From JAFGGG01 sp964638895 (GTDB lineage: Bacteria; Spirochaetota; Spirochaetia; SZUA-6; RPPD01), in assembly GCA_964638895.1 (NCBI GenBank), contig CAZWYY010000001.1, positions 41,692 through 105,691 on the forward strand: a stretch of DNA of 64,000 bases, written 5' to 3'. Numbering within the stretch: position 1 is the first letter of the stretch; each line of letters opens with the position of its first letter. Below are positions 43,766 through 52,653 of this stretch, piece by piece. Position numbers and translations under genes: made by a program. Under the pieces are notes generated by a model, which saw only the letters and a list, made by a program, of their open reading frames with translations, was not told the DNA's origin and searched no databases.

Positions 43766-46700
43766 AGAAAAACCATGCCTTGCTTGCGGAAAAATATCTT
43801 CTTAAAAAAAAGACCGCGGGAAGCGAGATAAGTGAAATCTGGCTGGCGGAGGATATTATCACCCACAACAGGGTGGTTGTTAAAAGGATACCGGAATCTA
43901 AGAGAAGCAGGAACATTGAGAATCTCCTTCGTTTTAACAAAGAGATCAGTATTCTGAAAAAACTGCGTCATGAGAACATAGTGGAAATATATGATTTCGG
44001 TGAAAGCCGGGGCGGTAATTATATCGCCATGGAATACGTAGAAGGGCAGAGCCTGGTCGATTTTCTTAAGGACCGGGGAGGACTGGATATACCGCTTTTC
44101 CTGAATATCGCCATTCCCCTGAGTGAAACACTGGCCTTTATTCATAAACAAAATATGATCCACGGCGACATTAAGCCCGGCAATATAATCGTTACCAAGA
44201 AAGGAAAAGAGATCGGGATCAAACTGCTTGATTTCGGCGTCGCGTTACTGAAGGACCTGGACAGTGTCTACAGGTCTCATATCTCCGATACCTTCGCGTA
44301 TATGTCCCCCGAACAAAGCGGCGTATTGAAGAGACCCGTAGATCTGCGCAGCGACCTTTATTCCCTGGGAGTATTGTTTTACCGTATGCTGTCAGGAGAG
44401 CTCCCTTACACGCACACCGATATATATTCCCTCATTCATATGCATATAGCCTCCGAACCCCGTTCTTTACGCGCTTTTAATCCCCGGATTCCGGAAATTC
44501 TGGAAAAGGTCATAGATAAGCTGCTGCAAAAAGAATTAAGCGATAGGTATGCCAATACGAACATCCTGGTCAGGGATCTAAGAAATATCAGGAGGGGAAC
44601 TGCGGGAGAACCCGAAGTACTGGATTTTATACCGGGTGTTTCGGACCAGCCTGAAATATCCAGAGAACATATAAACTTTGTCGGCCGTCCCTACGAACTT
44701 AGATATTTAAGATCATTGTATGAGCAAACTCAAAAGGGCAGGGGTAAAATTGTACTGATCAGCGGGGATCCCGGCGTCGGGAAAACCAGGTTACAGGAAG
44801 AATTGAAGGAGTACGCCTTTGTATCCGGCGGAATTTGTGTGAGCTCTGAGTTTGAGGAGATGGAAAACCCACTGCCCTATCATGGATTTATCCGCTGTAT
44901 AGATAATTTTATCGACATAATGGAGATGTTTTCCAAAGACAAATCCCTGGCCATTAAAGACGCCATCAACCGCTGCCTGGGCAAGATAGGGCCGTTATTC
45001 GTCGGAATGATACCCGGGCTCGGCGGTTTTGTTTCCAAAGATACTTCAATAAAACAGTTGGAAGGCGAACAGGAAAAAATCAGGTTTGAAAATCTTTTCA
45101 TTAATTTATTGGGCAGCCTGGGAAAGCACCTGCCGGCGGTTGTGTTTTTTATCGACAACATACAATGGGCGGATAGCGGTACATTGAGCCTGCTTCTGAA
45201 ATTGGCAACCGTAAAGAAACTTGAGAATATATTGTATGTGCTGGCCTGCCGGGAGAAAACGGAGGGAAAAGCAGCGGGGCCTTTGGAAGCATTATTTAAG
45301 CAGGATAATATCCATCGTTTAAAAATAGGTAATCTTAGTCATGATGACGTGGAACAAGTTGTCTTCCGCATGCTGGGAGATGAAAACAGCCTTTTGAAAC
45401 GACTCGCCGAAATAATTTACCGGAAAACCGCAGGCAATGCCTTTTTTGTAAAGGAGTTCATCCAGTCGCTTCTTCGTGACGAAATGATCAAATACCGGGA
45501 CGGTTGGCGGTTGGACTACGATACGATTAATGTGCTTCCCTACACCCGCAATGTGGCTGATATAATTTTGAACTCCGTAAACCGGCTTTCGGAAGAGGAG
45601 CGCGATGTACTGGCCAAGGGAGCGGTGTACGGAAAGGAATTCGAATACTCATATCTGTCCCAATGTTTCCCTGAACTGAAAAACGATACTATATTCCAGG
45701 CCATTGAGAACGCCAAGAAAAACAACATTATTATTTCCAGCGGGCAATCACTCTATTTCAGCCATGATATCGTGCATGCGGTTTTTTATAATAAAATTCC
45801 CCTGAGTACACGCAGAAAACACCACGAGAGTATTGCGCGCTACCTGGAAAGCGCGAATGGTCGCATGGGCGACTCCGTGTATAAAATTCTGTATCATTTT
45901 CAGAACTCCGGCAACAGCCTGAAAACAGGAGAATACCTCATCAAGGCCGGTGAACTGGCTCAAAACAGGAACAGTCACGGGGACGCGGTTCGTTTCTTTT
46001 CCCTTGCCGTTAAAAACCCGAAGTATGCCGGGTCGGGCGCCCTGCACCAAAGGCTGGCCGAGTCCCTGAAACACATCGGCAATTACAAGGAATCACAGAG
46101 GCATTTTGAGACCGCCCTGTCCCTGATTGAAAACCCCGAAGACAAGATCGAATTATATGAAAAAATGAGTTACAGTCTGGTGGCGGACGGTCATTATGAA
46201 GAGGCCATCCTGATACTAAAACACGCGCTTTCACTGCTGAGGGAAAGAGTACCGGGAAGCAGACCGCTGCTTGCCTCGAGGCTCCTGAAGGAGATCCTTA
46301 TCCAATACGTTCACTCGATTTTTCCCTATTTGTTCAGAAAGCAGGGCATTGCGGAGAAGGAAAACAGAAAATTCAAGAAGCAGATCCTGTTTCAAATGAT
46401 CGGCTGGGTGTGTTTGTGGGCGATTAAAAGGGAGCTTTTAATCTACTCCCATTTTAAGGCCCTTAACCTGTGCGACAGGGCGGGGATAAGCGAGGAAGGA
46501 GTGGAGCTGCTGCTTACCCATTGCGCGGTGCTCGGGTCCATGGGCGGCCCTCCCCTGTTGGTGAAAAAATTCTATAGGAGGATCTGGCGTTTTCTGCGGC
46601 GAATAGAACAGTATATAAAATTATTGCCGAATCCGTCCCTGGTAAAAGCCCTGTACCTGGCTGTGTGTGCGGGTGTTGAATTGAATGAGTCCTCATACGA

Positions 46701-49635
46701 CAAGGCGATAAACGCATTGAAGATCCTGCGGGAACAGCATACGGTGACCTACCTGCAGGAGATAAGCAACTGCTCTGCCCAGGTTTTCGAATTTCTGGGA
46801 CGCTTCGATACGCTGGGCGAGCTTTCCGAGGAGGTCAGGTCAAAAGGAGAACTGTTCGGCAACAGGCTGTTGATAAGTATCGGCGACCTTTTTGCGGGAA
46901 TCGCCGCGTTTTATCTGGGCAGAACCAATGAGGCGATCGGACTCCTGGAAGCGGCGCTTTCCGAGTTTACACGCGTTTCGGATAAGGTGAACCTGCAGTA
47001 TACGTGCCTGTTTCTGGTAAAAGCATACGCACGAAAAGGAAGTTACCAGAAGGTTGAAGAGTACTTCAACCTGTCTCTTGATGTTATAAACACGGAACAC
47101 CAGGCACATGCCATGGTCATCTCACGAATATTCCCCTTTTATCTTGAGTCCTTATTGGAGAAGTTTATCAGGTACGCTGATAATGAAAGGGAAAAGCGGC
47201 AGCGTGTGCGCCTGGCCCGGCGCTATTATAACAAATGCGCGGTCCTGGCCCGGACCTATGAGTGTCAGAGAGGGATATTCTATCGCCTTTCGGCGCTTTA
47301 TGCCTGGCGCGTGGAAGACAACCGTAAAAAGGCCCGGCGCATATTCAAACAGGGGATGATGTTTTTTGAACAAAGCCCGGAACTTTACACCAAGGCCATG
47401 TTTTTATACACCTATGGCGAGTTTCTGACGGTAACCGAACCGCGCAGGGCCACGGAGATGCTTGAGCGCGCGTACCTGGAGTTCGACAAATGCGGGGCAA
47501 CCTTTGAAATGCGTAAAATTGAACGGCTTCTGCAGGAGCTTATTGAGGAGGCCGGCGGCATGCATAACGGTAAAACAGCATCCGGCCTGCAGGAGCTGCC
47601 GATAAAAACCGGCAGTTTTACCATGAGCAGGGAACTGGATACGGTCATAGACATAGGCAAGAAGATCAATATTATTCATGACATCGATTTATTAATGGAA
47701 GAAATTTTAAATCATGCCATCCAGCTTGTGGGCGCCGAACAGGGCGAGTTGTTTCTCTATGAAAACAATAAACTTGTATCCAAATATCATGTGGGTCTGC
47801 AGGACATGGAAAAAATCCCCGCCAGTTCGGGTGTGATTTCAAAGGTGGACAACTCCAATATGCCCATGGTAATCTCCGATGCGGGTATCGACTCGTTGCT
47901 GCGCCACGATCCCCAGGTGGTGAAATACGGTTTAAAGTCGATTTTATGCGTGCCCCTGTTAAGCAGGGATAAAAGAATAGGCCTGCTTTACCTGTGCAAT
48001 CATTTGGTGGGGGGCCTATTCAGTGAGCATGAGCTTGATTTACTGAACGCCATGGCCGGGCAGGCGGCGATCGTCCTGGAGAACTCGCTGCTTTTTCGTG
48101 AGACGAAAAAACTTCAGATATACCTGAACAGCATAATCGATTCCATGCCCACCGCGCTTATCGCCCTTGACCCGGGCGGTAAGGTGACGTATATAAACGC
48201 GGCGGCCAAAACCTATTTTTCCGAACTCCAGGATGTGGCCCCCGACAGCAACCTGTGGCAGACTGTTCCGTTATTAAAGAAATACCAAAACGCCTTTGAG
48301 CAGGTAATAAACGAGAACAGGCTGATTGAGTACGCAAAGGAACCTATTAAAAAGCAGTATTGGACGGTTACGATCTTTCCCCTGGTATCGGAAGAGATAA
48401 GCGGGGCGGTGGTTAAAATAAACAACATCACCGAACAGGAGAAAATCCAGCAGCACCTGATCCAGGCACAGAAGATGGAGGCCGTAGGTACGCTGGTGGG
48501 AGGTTTGGCCCATGACTTTAATAATATTCTGGGCGGAATTCTCGCCACCATCACCTTCCTTAACCATGGCATCCTGCCTTCCAAAGAGACCTTTACCCGC
48601 GCTGATTTTGAGGAAGAGTTCAGGATGATCACCCAGTTGGTGGAGCGCGCATCTAATCTGGTGCAGCAGCTTTTAACAATATCCATGCGCAAGGACGTAA
48701 AATTCATCGCCTTTGACCTGAACGACGCCGTAAATCATGTGGTGAAAATCTGCCGCAAATCATTCGACAAGAGCATCGAGTTCGACATCTCCTCTCACCC
48801 GGAGTCGGCTCCCATTCTGGCCGACCCGGCCCAGTTGGAGCAGGTGATCCTTAACCTGTGCATCAACGCCTCGCACGCCATGACCCTTATGCGGCCCAAA
48901 AATGAAAAATGGGGCGGTACGCTTAAAATAAGCACTAAAAAGGTCACACTCTATAAATCCGTGGGCAATGGGGTTGAGGACGCGGCCCGGGGGGATTACT
49001 GGTGCCTTTCCATAGAGGATACGGGCGTGGGAATGGATGAGAACACGGTGAAAAAGGTGTTTGAGCCGTTTTTTTCCACCAAGGATCCGGGTAAGGGTAC
49101 GGGTTTGGGCCTGGCCATGGTATACAGTATAATCCGGCGTTTCAACGGGCACATCAATGTGTATTCGGAACCCGGGCAGGGATCCATTTTCCACGTGTAC
49201 CTGCCCGTAAAACCGGCGAAGATGGTGAAAACCCAAATAATCGAGACCACAAAAAGGATATACTATGGTGAGGGCACCGCCCTGGTGATCGAAGACGAGG
49301 ATGTGATCAGAAAATCAGTGGAGAAAATACTTAAATCCGCCGGCTATAATGTCCTGAGCGCGGTAAACGGCGCCCAGGGTCTGGACCACTTTAAAAAACA
49401 TCATAAAGACATATCCGTTGTACTCCTGGATATGGTGATGCCCAAAGAATCAGGAAAGCAGGTGTTTATTGAGATGCGTAAGATAAATCCCGAGGTGCGG
49501 GTGATTCTCATGTCCGGTTTCCGCAAGGATCAACGCGTGCAGGAGGTACTGACGATGGGGGTTAAAAGCTTTTTGCAAAAACCGTTTAACCAGGACGAAC
49601 TGCTTTCCACGGTCGAAAAAACTCTACTTGACTGA
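43762..49635 (+). CDS. Giant Ser/Thr kinase-ATPase-GAF-PAS-histidine kinase-receiver
   Basis: A 1957-residue cytoplasmic signalling fusion. A Ser/Thr protein kinase spans about 1-275: IHGDIKPGNIIV at about 133 (HGD instead of HRD) and LLDFGVALL. An AfsR/MalT-like ATPase domain spans about 300-620 with the P-loop ISGDPGVGKTRLQEEL at about 333. TPR-like helices follow (about 700-1260), then GAF (about 1290-1440), PAS (about 1452-1550) and HisKA with His in GLAHDFNNILGGI at about 1581. HATPase has NLCINASHAM, DTGVGMDENTVKKVFEPFFS and GTGLGLAMVYSI. A C-terminal receiver has its Asp near 1888 in VVLLDMVMPKESGKQ. The TTG start overlaps the preceding stop, with AGGGAG upstream. Such fusions exist in cyanobacteria and spirochaetes. 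Confidence 0.9.
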   Translation: MKKNHALLAEKYLLKKKTAGSEISEIWLAEDIITHNRVVVKRIPESKRSRNIENLLRFNKEISILKKLRHENIVEIYDFGESRGGNYIAMEYVEGQSLVDFLKDRGGLDIPLFLNIAIPLSETLAFIHKQNMIHGDIKPGNIIVTKKGKEIGIKLLDFGVALLKDLDSVYRSHISDTFAYMSPEQSGVLKRPVDLRSDLYSLGVLFYRMLSGELPYTHTDIYSLIHMHIASEPRSLRAFNPRIPEILEKVIDKLLQKELSDRYANTNILVRDLRNIRRGTAGEPEVLDFIPGVSDQPEISREHINFVGRPYELRYLRSLYEQTQKGRGKIVLISGDPGVGKTRLQEELKEYAFVSGGICVSSEFEEMENPLPYHGFIRCIDNFIDIMEMFSKDKSLAIKDAINRCLGKIGPLFVGMIPGLGGFVSKDTSIKQLEGEQEKIRFENLFINLLGSLGKHLPAVVFFIDNIQWADSGTLSLLLKLATVKKLENILYVLACREKTEGKAAGPLEALFKQDNIHRLKIGNLSHDDVEQVVFRMLGDENSLLKRLAEIIYRKTAGNAFFVKEFIQSLLRDEMIKYRDGWRLDYDTINVLPYTRNVADIILNSVNRLSEEERDVLAKGAVYGKEFEYSYLSQCFPELKNDTIFQAIENAKKNNIIISSGQSLYFSHDIVHAVFYNKIPLSTRRKHHESIARYLESANGRMGDSVYKILYHFQNSGNSLKTGEYLIKAGELAQNRNSHGDAVRFFSLAVKNPKYAGSGALHQRLAESLKHIGNYKESQRHFETALSLIENPEDKIELYEKMSYSLVADGHYEEAILILKHALSLLRERVPGSRPLLASRLLKEILIQYVHSIFPYLFRKQGIAEKENRKFKKQILFQMIGWVCLWAIKRELLIYSHFKALNLCDRAGISEEGVELLLTHCAVLGSMGGPPLLVKKFYRRIWRFLRRIEQYIKLLPNPSLVKALYLAVCAGVELNESSYDKAINALKILREQHTVTYLQEISNCSAQVFEFLGRFDTLGELSEEVRSKGELFGNRLLISIGDLFAGIAAFYLGRTNEAIGLLEAALSEFTRVSDKVNLQYTCLFLVKAYARKGSYQKVEEYFNLSLDVINTEHQAHAMVISRIFPFYLESLLEKFIRYADNEREKRQRVRLARRYYNKCAVLARTYECQRGIFYRLSALYAWRVEDNRKKARRIFKQGMMFFEQSPELYTKAMFLYTYGEFLTVTEPRRATEMLERAYLEFDKCGATFEMRKIERLLQELIEEAGGMHNGKTASGLQELPIKTGSFTMSRELDTVIDIGKKINIIHDIDLLMEEILNHAIQLVGAEQGELFLYENNKLVSKYHVGLQDMEKIPASSGVISKVDNSNMPMVISDAGIDSLLRHDPQVVKYGLKSILCVPLLSRDKRIGLLYLCNHLVGGLFSEHELDLLNAMAGQAAIVLENSLLFRETKKLQIYLNSIIDSMPTALIALDPGGKVTYINAAAKTYFSELQDVAPDSNLWQTVPLLKKYQNAFEQVINENRLIEYAKEPIKKQYWTVTIFPLVSEEISGAVVKINNITEQEKIQQHLIQAQKMEAVGTLVGGLAHDFNNILGGILATITFLNHGILPSKETFTRADFEEEFRMITQLVERASNLVQQLLTISMRKDVKFIAFDLNDAVNHVVKICRKSFDKSIEFDISSHPESAPILADPAQLEQVILNLCINASHAMTLMRPKNEKWGGTLKISTKKVTLYKSVGNGVEDAARGDYWCLSIEDTGVGMDENTVKKVFEPFFSTKDPGKGTGLGLAMVYSIIRRFNGHINVYSEPGQGSIFHVYLPVKPAKMVKTQIIETTKRIYYGEGTALVIEDEDVIRKSVEKILKSAGYNVLSAVNGAQGLDHFKKHHKDISVVLLDMVMPKESGKQVFIEMRKINPEVRVILMSGFRKDQRVQEVLTMGVKSFLQKPFNQDELLSTVEKTLLD

Positions 49636-49687
49636 TGCCTTTAATTAAATTTAAATGAGTAATACCTATGTGGAGAAGGAGTTTTTT

Positions 49688-50113
49688 ATGAAAGCATTGA
49701 AAATGGGTTTTTTATTTCTGTGTCTGATCTTTCTGGTGAACGCCGGCTTGTTTGCCGATCTCTCCAAGTATTTCGGCATCTGGCGGAATGTTGATCTTGA
49801 CGGCGGCATTACCAGGGTAGATATCGCAAAAAGCGGGAACAAGCTGATGGTTCACGTCTGGGGGAAATGCCATCCAAAGGACTGTGACTGGGGTAAGGTG
49901 GTCGCATATCCCTATTCGCCGAGTGTGGGGCAGAATATGACCGGCGACACACAAGCAATTACCGCAATATACGACACGGATTTCAGCCAGTCAATCCTGG
50001 TGATCCGCTTAAGCGGTAGACGCCTGGAGGTGGAGGTGTTTACCCGCTTTACCGACGGCAGCGGCCGCAACAACTACACCAAGGCGCATTCTTTTAATAA
50101 AAGCAGAAAGTAA
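49688..50113 (+). CDS. Small secreted protein with WGKCHPxDCDWG motif
   Basis: About 141 residues. It has a signal peptide (MKALKMGFLFLCLIFLVNAGLFA), then one compact beta-rich domain with GIWRNVDLDGGITRVDI, HVWGKCHPKDCDWGKVVAY and LEVEVFTRFTDGSGRNNY. The two Cys of the CHPKDC motif probably form a disulphide. I recall the WGKC.P.DCDWG pattern from small secreted bacterial proteins of unknown function, but cannot name a family. GAGAAGGAG lies 6 bases before ATG 49688; the frame is open upstream without an RBS. It follows the giant kinase by about 50 bases. Confidence 0.75.
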   Translation: MKALKMGFLFLCLIFLVNAGLFADLSKYFGIWRNVDLDGGITRVDIAKSGNKLMVHVWGKCHPKDCDWGKVVAYPYSPSVGQNMTGDTQAITAIYDTDFSQSILVIRLSGRRLEVEVFTRFTDGSGRNNYTKAHSFNKSRK

Positions 50114-50645
50114 CTTGAAGTCTTTGTGAAGCGGGCTGAGGCTTGCGGAAGAAATTCACGTAAGCGGCCGCCGGGGTCAGTGGGCCGCCGCCGGACCGGT
50201 AAACGTCAATCCGGGTGTATTTAAGAAAATGTGCTGGACACAACCTGTAATTTTGGGTACAAAAAAATCAGGCAAAAATTCAATTCTAAAAACCTATCCG
50301 AAGAAGTGGGAAAAAGCGGGAGCCTATGAAAAAGCGATATTTAGAATTGAAGGACCTCATTCTTTCTTTTCCCCGGATTGCGCATGACAAGGGGAAGTAA
50401 AAATGTTTCAAATTATTGCAAAATAAACTGAAGAAACTTACCGAATACCGTAACACCTTAACTGAAGAGCAAGATAAAAAGCAGAAAAAATTATTTTAGA
50501 ATATTCAGCATTTAATAATGCTTTTTTTAAAAAAGATATCATTTTTTTGGATCAAGACCAAGGCGCAATAGATCGTGCGATACAGAAAATAGAAAATAAT
50601 GGACCCGGTAAAAAAAAATCATAAGAGAGAATATCTTAAATTTTA
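50114..50645 (+). other. AT-rich stretch with broken coding fragments
   Basis: No intact gene over 532 bases. A GCGGCC...GGCCGC inverted repeat sits just after the secreted protein gene (50165-50200) without a T tract. Further on, short open runs separated by stops look like protein fragments: KLKKLTEYRNTLTEEQDKKQ near 50425 and FFKKDIIFLDQDQGAIDRAI near 50525. A 24-codon ORF at 50326-50400 starts MKKRYLELKDLIL behind GGGAG. Composition becomes distinctly AT-rich from about 50230. I read this as decayed, probably acquired DNA. Confidence 0.5.
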
Positions 50646-50900
50646 TTGCTATTAATAAAGAAAAAAATGTTTTGGGCCAAAGAGACCTTATTTACCAATG
50701 CACATCCTGATAATCCAACGAGATTATGGATGGAGTATGTTGGTGAATGGCACTTAAATTATAAAGATAAAAAGGAAATGTATAGCATTGCGGAGGGCCT
50801 TAATAATATCGCGGATGTTGATTTTTATAGAGATGAATTTGGCGTTTATCAATATATTGAAGTGATAAAAGATGGAAACCAATTTAAGCAAATTAATTAA
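50646..50900 (+). CDS. Hypothetical protein, possibly a gene fragment
   Basis: An 84-residue ORF in AT-rich DNA. It includes HPDNPTRLWMEYVGEWHLNY and ADVDFYRDEFGVYQYIEVIK, which reads as plausible folded protein rather than random sequence. It has no signal peptide or membrane segment. There is no convincing SD. It overlaps the following membrane-domain pseudogene by 29 bases in another frame and lies just after a run of broken fragments, so it may be the 3' end of a decayed gene. No family recognised. Confidence 0.4.
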   Translation: MLLIKKKMFWAKETLFTNAHPDNPTRLWMEYVGEWHLNYKDKKEMYSIAEGLNNIADVDFYRDEFGVYQYIEVIKDGNQFKQIN

Positions 50901-51372
50901 AATTATTTATGAACAAAAAATAAGAGAATTGCCTCAGATCCATTTCAAACATATTTTATCTAAATTTAATAAAGAACTTGAAGAAAAATTTTTTGATGAT
51001 GATGATGATGATTATAATAATAATAATTCATTAGTTCTTGTAAGAACAACATTTATACTCAGTGCCATTTTAATATCAATCTTTGGTATTCTTGATATTT
51101 GGATTGTACCTTTAAGTAAAAATTATGCATGGCTCATACGATTTGTTTTTATTATTCCTTCTATAATAATATTCTTGTTATTAACTATTTTCCCTTTTTT
51201 AAAACGTATCATGCAAATAGCATTAAGTATTTCATCTGTTTTGGTCGCTTTAGATTATGCAATTATGATTACAGTCTTGCATAAATCAGAATAGGGATCT
51301 TATTTATATTATGTCGGATTGATTCAAGTATTAGTTGCTGTTTATACAGTGTGTCTTATTTTGAAAAAATGA
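50872..51372 (+). pseudogene. Interrupted membrane sensor domain, likely cyclase remnant
   Basis: The frame from ATG 50872 encodes 140 residues with four hydrophobic helices and stops at an in-frame TAG (51292-51294). The same frame then continues sensibly as GSYLYYVGLIQVLVAVYTVC before a second stop at about 51370. The pattern of helices followed by a YYYxGLI segment resembles the N-terminal membrane domain of adenylate/guanylate or diguanylate cyclases, but no catalytic domain follows. I infer a nonsense mutation plus loss of the 3' part. It contains a GAT/AAT microsatellite encoding Asp and Asn runs. Confidence 0.55.
50995..51027 (+). repeat. Trinucleotide microsatellite (GAT)6 TAT (AAT)4
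   Basis: Six GAT units at 50995-51012, then TAT and four AAT units to 51027. In frame it encodes six Asp, Tyr and four Asn within the membrane-domain pseudogene. Such tracts are prone to slippage. Confidence 0.9.
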
Positions 51373-52106
51373 TTATGGATAAAATTGGCGGGCATAACGG
51401 CGGCCCGGCAATCGGTGAATATAAAAAATACATCAGCGGGCTCAAAGAGAGCATTTCCCACAGCTTTGAAAAGAAAAATATCGATAAAACCAGAAGAGGA
51501 CATCATACGAAACCTGTTCCTAAACTCGTTCCGCGCCATTGTGGAGGATGATCCGGATAACATCAAAACAGATAAGATGAATATTCTTCCAAAAGAACCG
51601 GCAGAAAATTCGCGGAAGGCGCGGGCGCTGAGTTTGTGATCAGGATAAACAATTACGTTCAAAAGCCGGCGGGAGGAGAGCCTTCGGAACTGGGTTCCCT
51701 GGTTCGCTATGCCGAAGAGGTCGATATAAACCTAAAAAATAAAAAGGCCCTGATTGTGGACGATACCCAGGCCATCAGGGAGGAGTTGGGTATCATCCTG
51801 AAGACCGCCGGGCTTACCATCATTTTCGCCTCCAATCTGGAGGAGGCGCGCGATAAGATATATAATAATTACAATAAACCCGACATTTTCATTCTTGACC
51901 TGGACCTGGGGGTAAACAAAGGGGAAGAGCCGCGGTTTGAGCTCATGGGCAAAAAGGAAGGCAAGATTCCCGTGGTTGTGGTATCCGGTTCTGACAGGGC
52001 TTACTACGAGGACAAACTCAAATCATTAAAAGCCACGGCCGTATTCCAGAAACCGGTGAATGACGAGCAGTTGATCAAGAGTGTACAGGAGATACTCGCG
52101 GCTTAA
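51369..52106 (+). pseudogene. Frameshifted gene ending in a receiver domain
   Basis: Coding sense moves between frames. MIMDKIGGHNGGPAIGEYKK and the following residues to about 51485 are in one frame. PEEDIIRNLFLNSFRAIVED to about 51575 is one base out. EYSSKRTGRKFAEGAGAEFV onward returns to the first frame. The last part (GTG 51636 to 52106, 156 residues) is an intact receiver domain with LIVDDTQAIREELG, phospho-Asp in IFILDLDLG, VVSGSD and the Lys in AVFQKPVND. Either two compensating indels inactivated the gene or the assembly has errors there. The receiver may still be made alone from 51636. The N-terminal family is not recognised. Confidence 0.55.
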
Positions 52107-52150
52107 GATAAGCGGAATTAAGGGATACGCCAAAGCGTAATCCGTGCTGA

Positions 52151-52207
52151 AAAGCCCGCCTTTTTAAGTATTTAACGGGCCGCTTACGGGTTACTACTGC
52201 GGGCTTT
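52151..52207. terminator. Bidirectional terminator-like inverted repeat
   Basis: AAAGCCCGC (52151-52159) and GCGGGCTTT (52199-52207), separated by 39 bases, with a T-rich run after the right arm. It lies between the receiver gene and the convergent 97-residue gene, and overlaps the latter's 3' end. Confidence 0.5.
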
Positions 52208-52477
52208 CGCTTTTTTTGTTTTTTTCAGATGGGCCGGGGTCATTCTGTTGCGGGCCACCTTGAAGGCAAAACGCATTATTCTGTCCGTGGACACGTCGGG
52301 GCCGTATTTTTTTTTCATGATCAGGACGATCGCCTTCAGGGCGTCCTCGCTTAAGATCAGGTAGATGAAGCGGTCCCTTTCCTCGGGGGTCATGTCCTCA
52401 TACTCAACCATATAGTGATTGTCGCATAAATCGTATTTTTTCACAAGCCGCCGGAAAGGGAGGGGTACGCTGTTCAA
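52184..52477 (-). CDS. Small conserved-looking helical protein
   Basis: A 97-residue basic protein, mostly helical (EYEDMTPEERDRFIYLILSE, then KKYGPDVSTDRIMRFAFKV), ending in a Lys/Arg-rich tail. Codon choice (GC-rich third positions) matches the surrounding housekeeping genes rather than the AT-rich island, which supports it being real. Starts at 52477 or at the internal ATG 52411 are possible; no strong SD is seen for either. No family recognised and no partner gene. Confidence 0.5.
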   Translation of the reverse strand: MNSVPLPFRRLVKKYDLCDNHYMVEYEDMTPEERDRFIYLILSEDALKAIVLIMKKKYGPDVSTDRIMRFAFKVARNRMTPAHLKKTKKAKARSSNP

Positions 52478-52605
52478 TCCATTTGAACATGAGTTCGGTT
52501 CCAGCCTGAATCATATCTTTATCAATATGGCCTGTTTGATATCTGGTCTGCTTGTGTTGCTGGTCGTAATCAATGCCGTTTTATTATGCTTATATATTGT
52601 TTTAC

Positions 52606-52633
52606 TTGACACTACCTGTGTATAAGCTAAAAT
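52606..52633 (+). promoter_or_regulatory. Promoter of methyltransferase gene
   Basis: TTGACA at 52606-52611, 16-base spacer, TAAAAT at 52628-52633, 20 bases before ATG 52654, with GCGGAG between. Confidence 0.6.
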
Positions 52634-52653
52634 TAAAAAACGCGGAGTACACA

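Noticed and set aside
50326..50400. 24-codon ORF starting MKKRYLELKDLIL
   Set aside because: It has an acceptable SD but sits in decayed DNA with no terminator or partner gene, so it is most likely a gene remnant.
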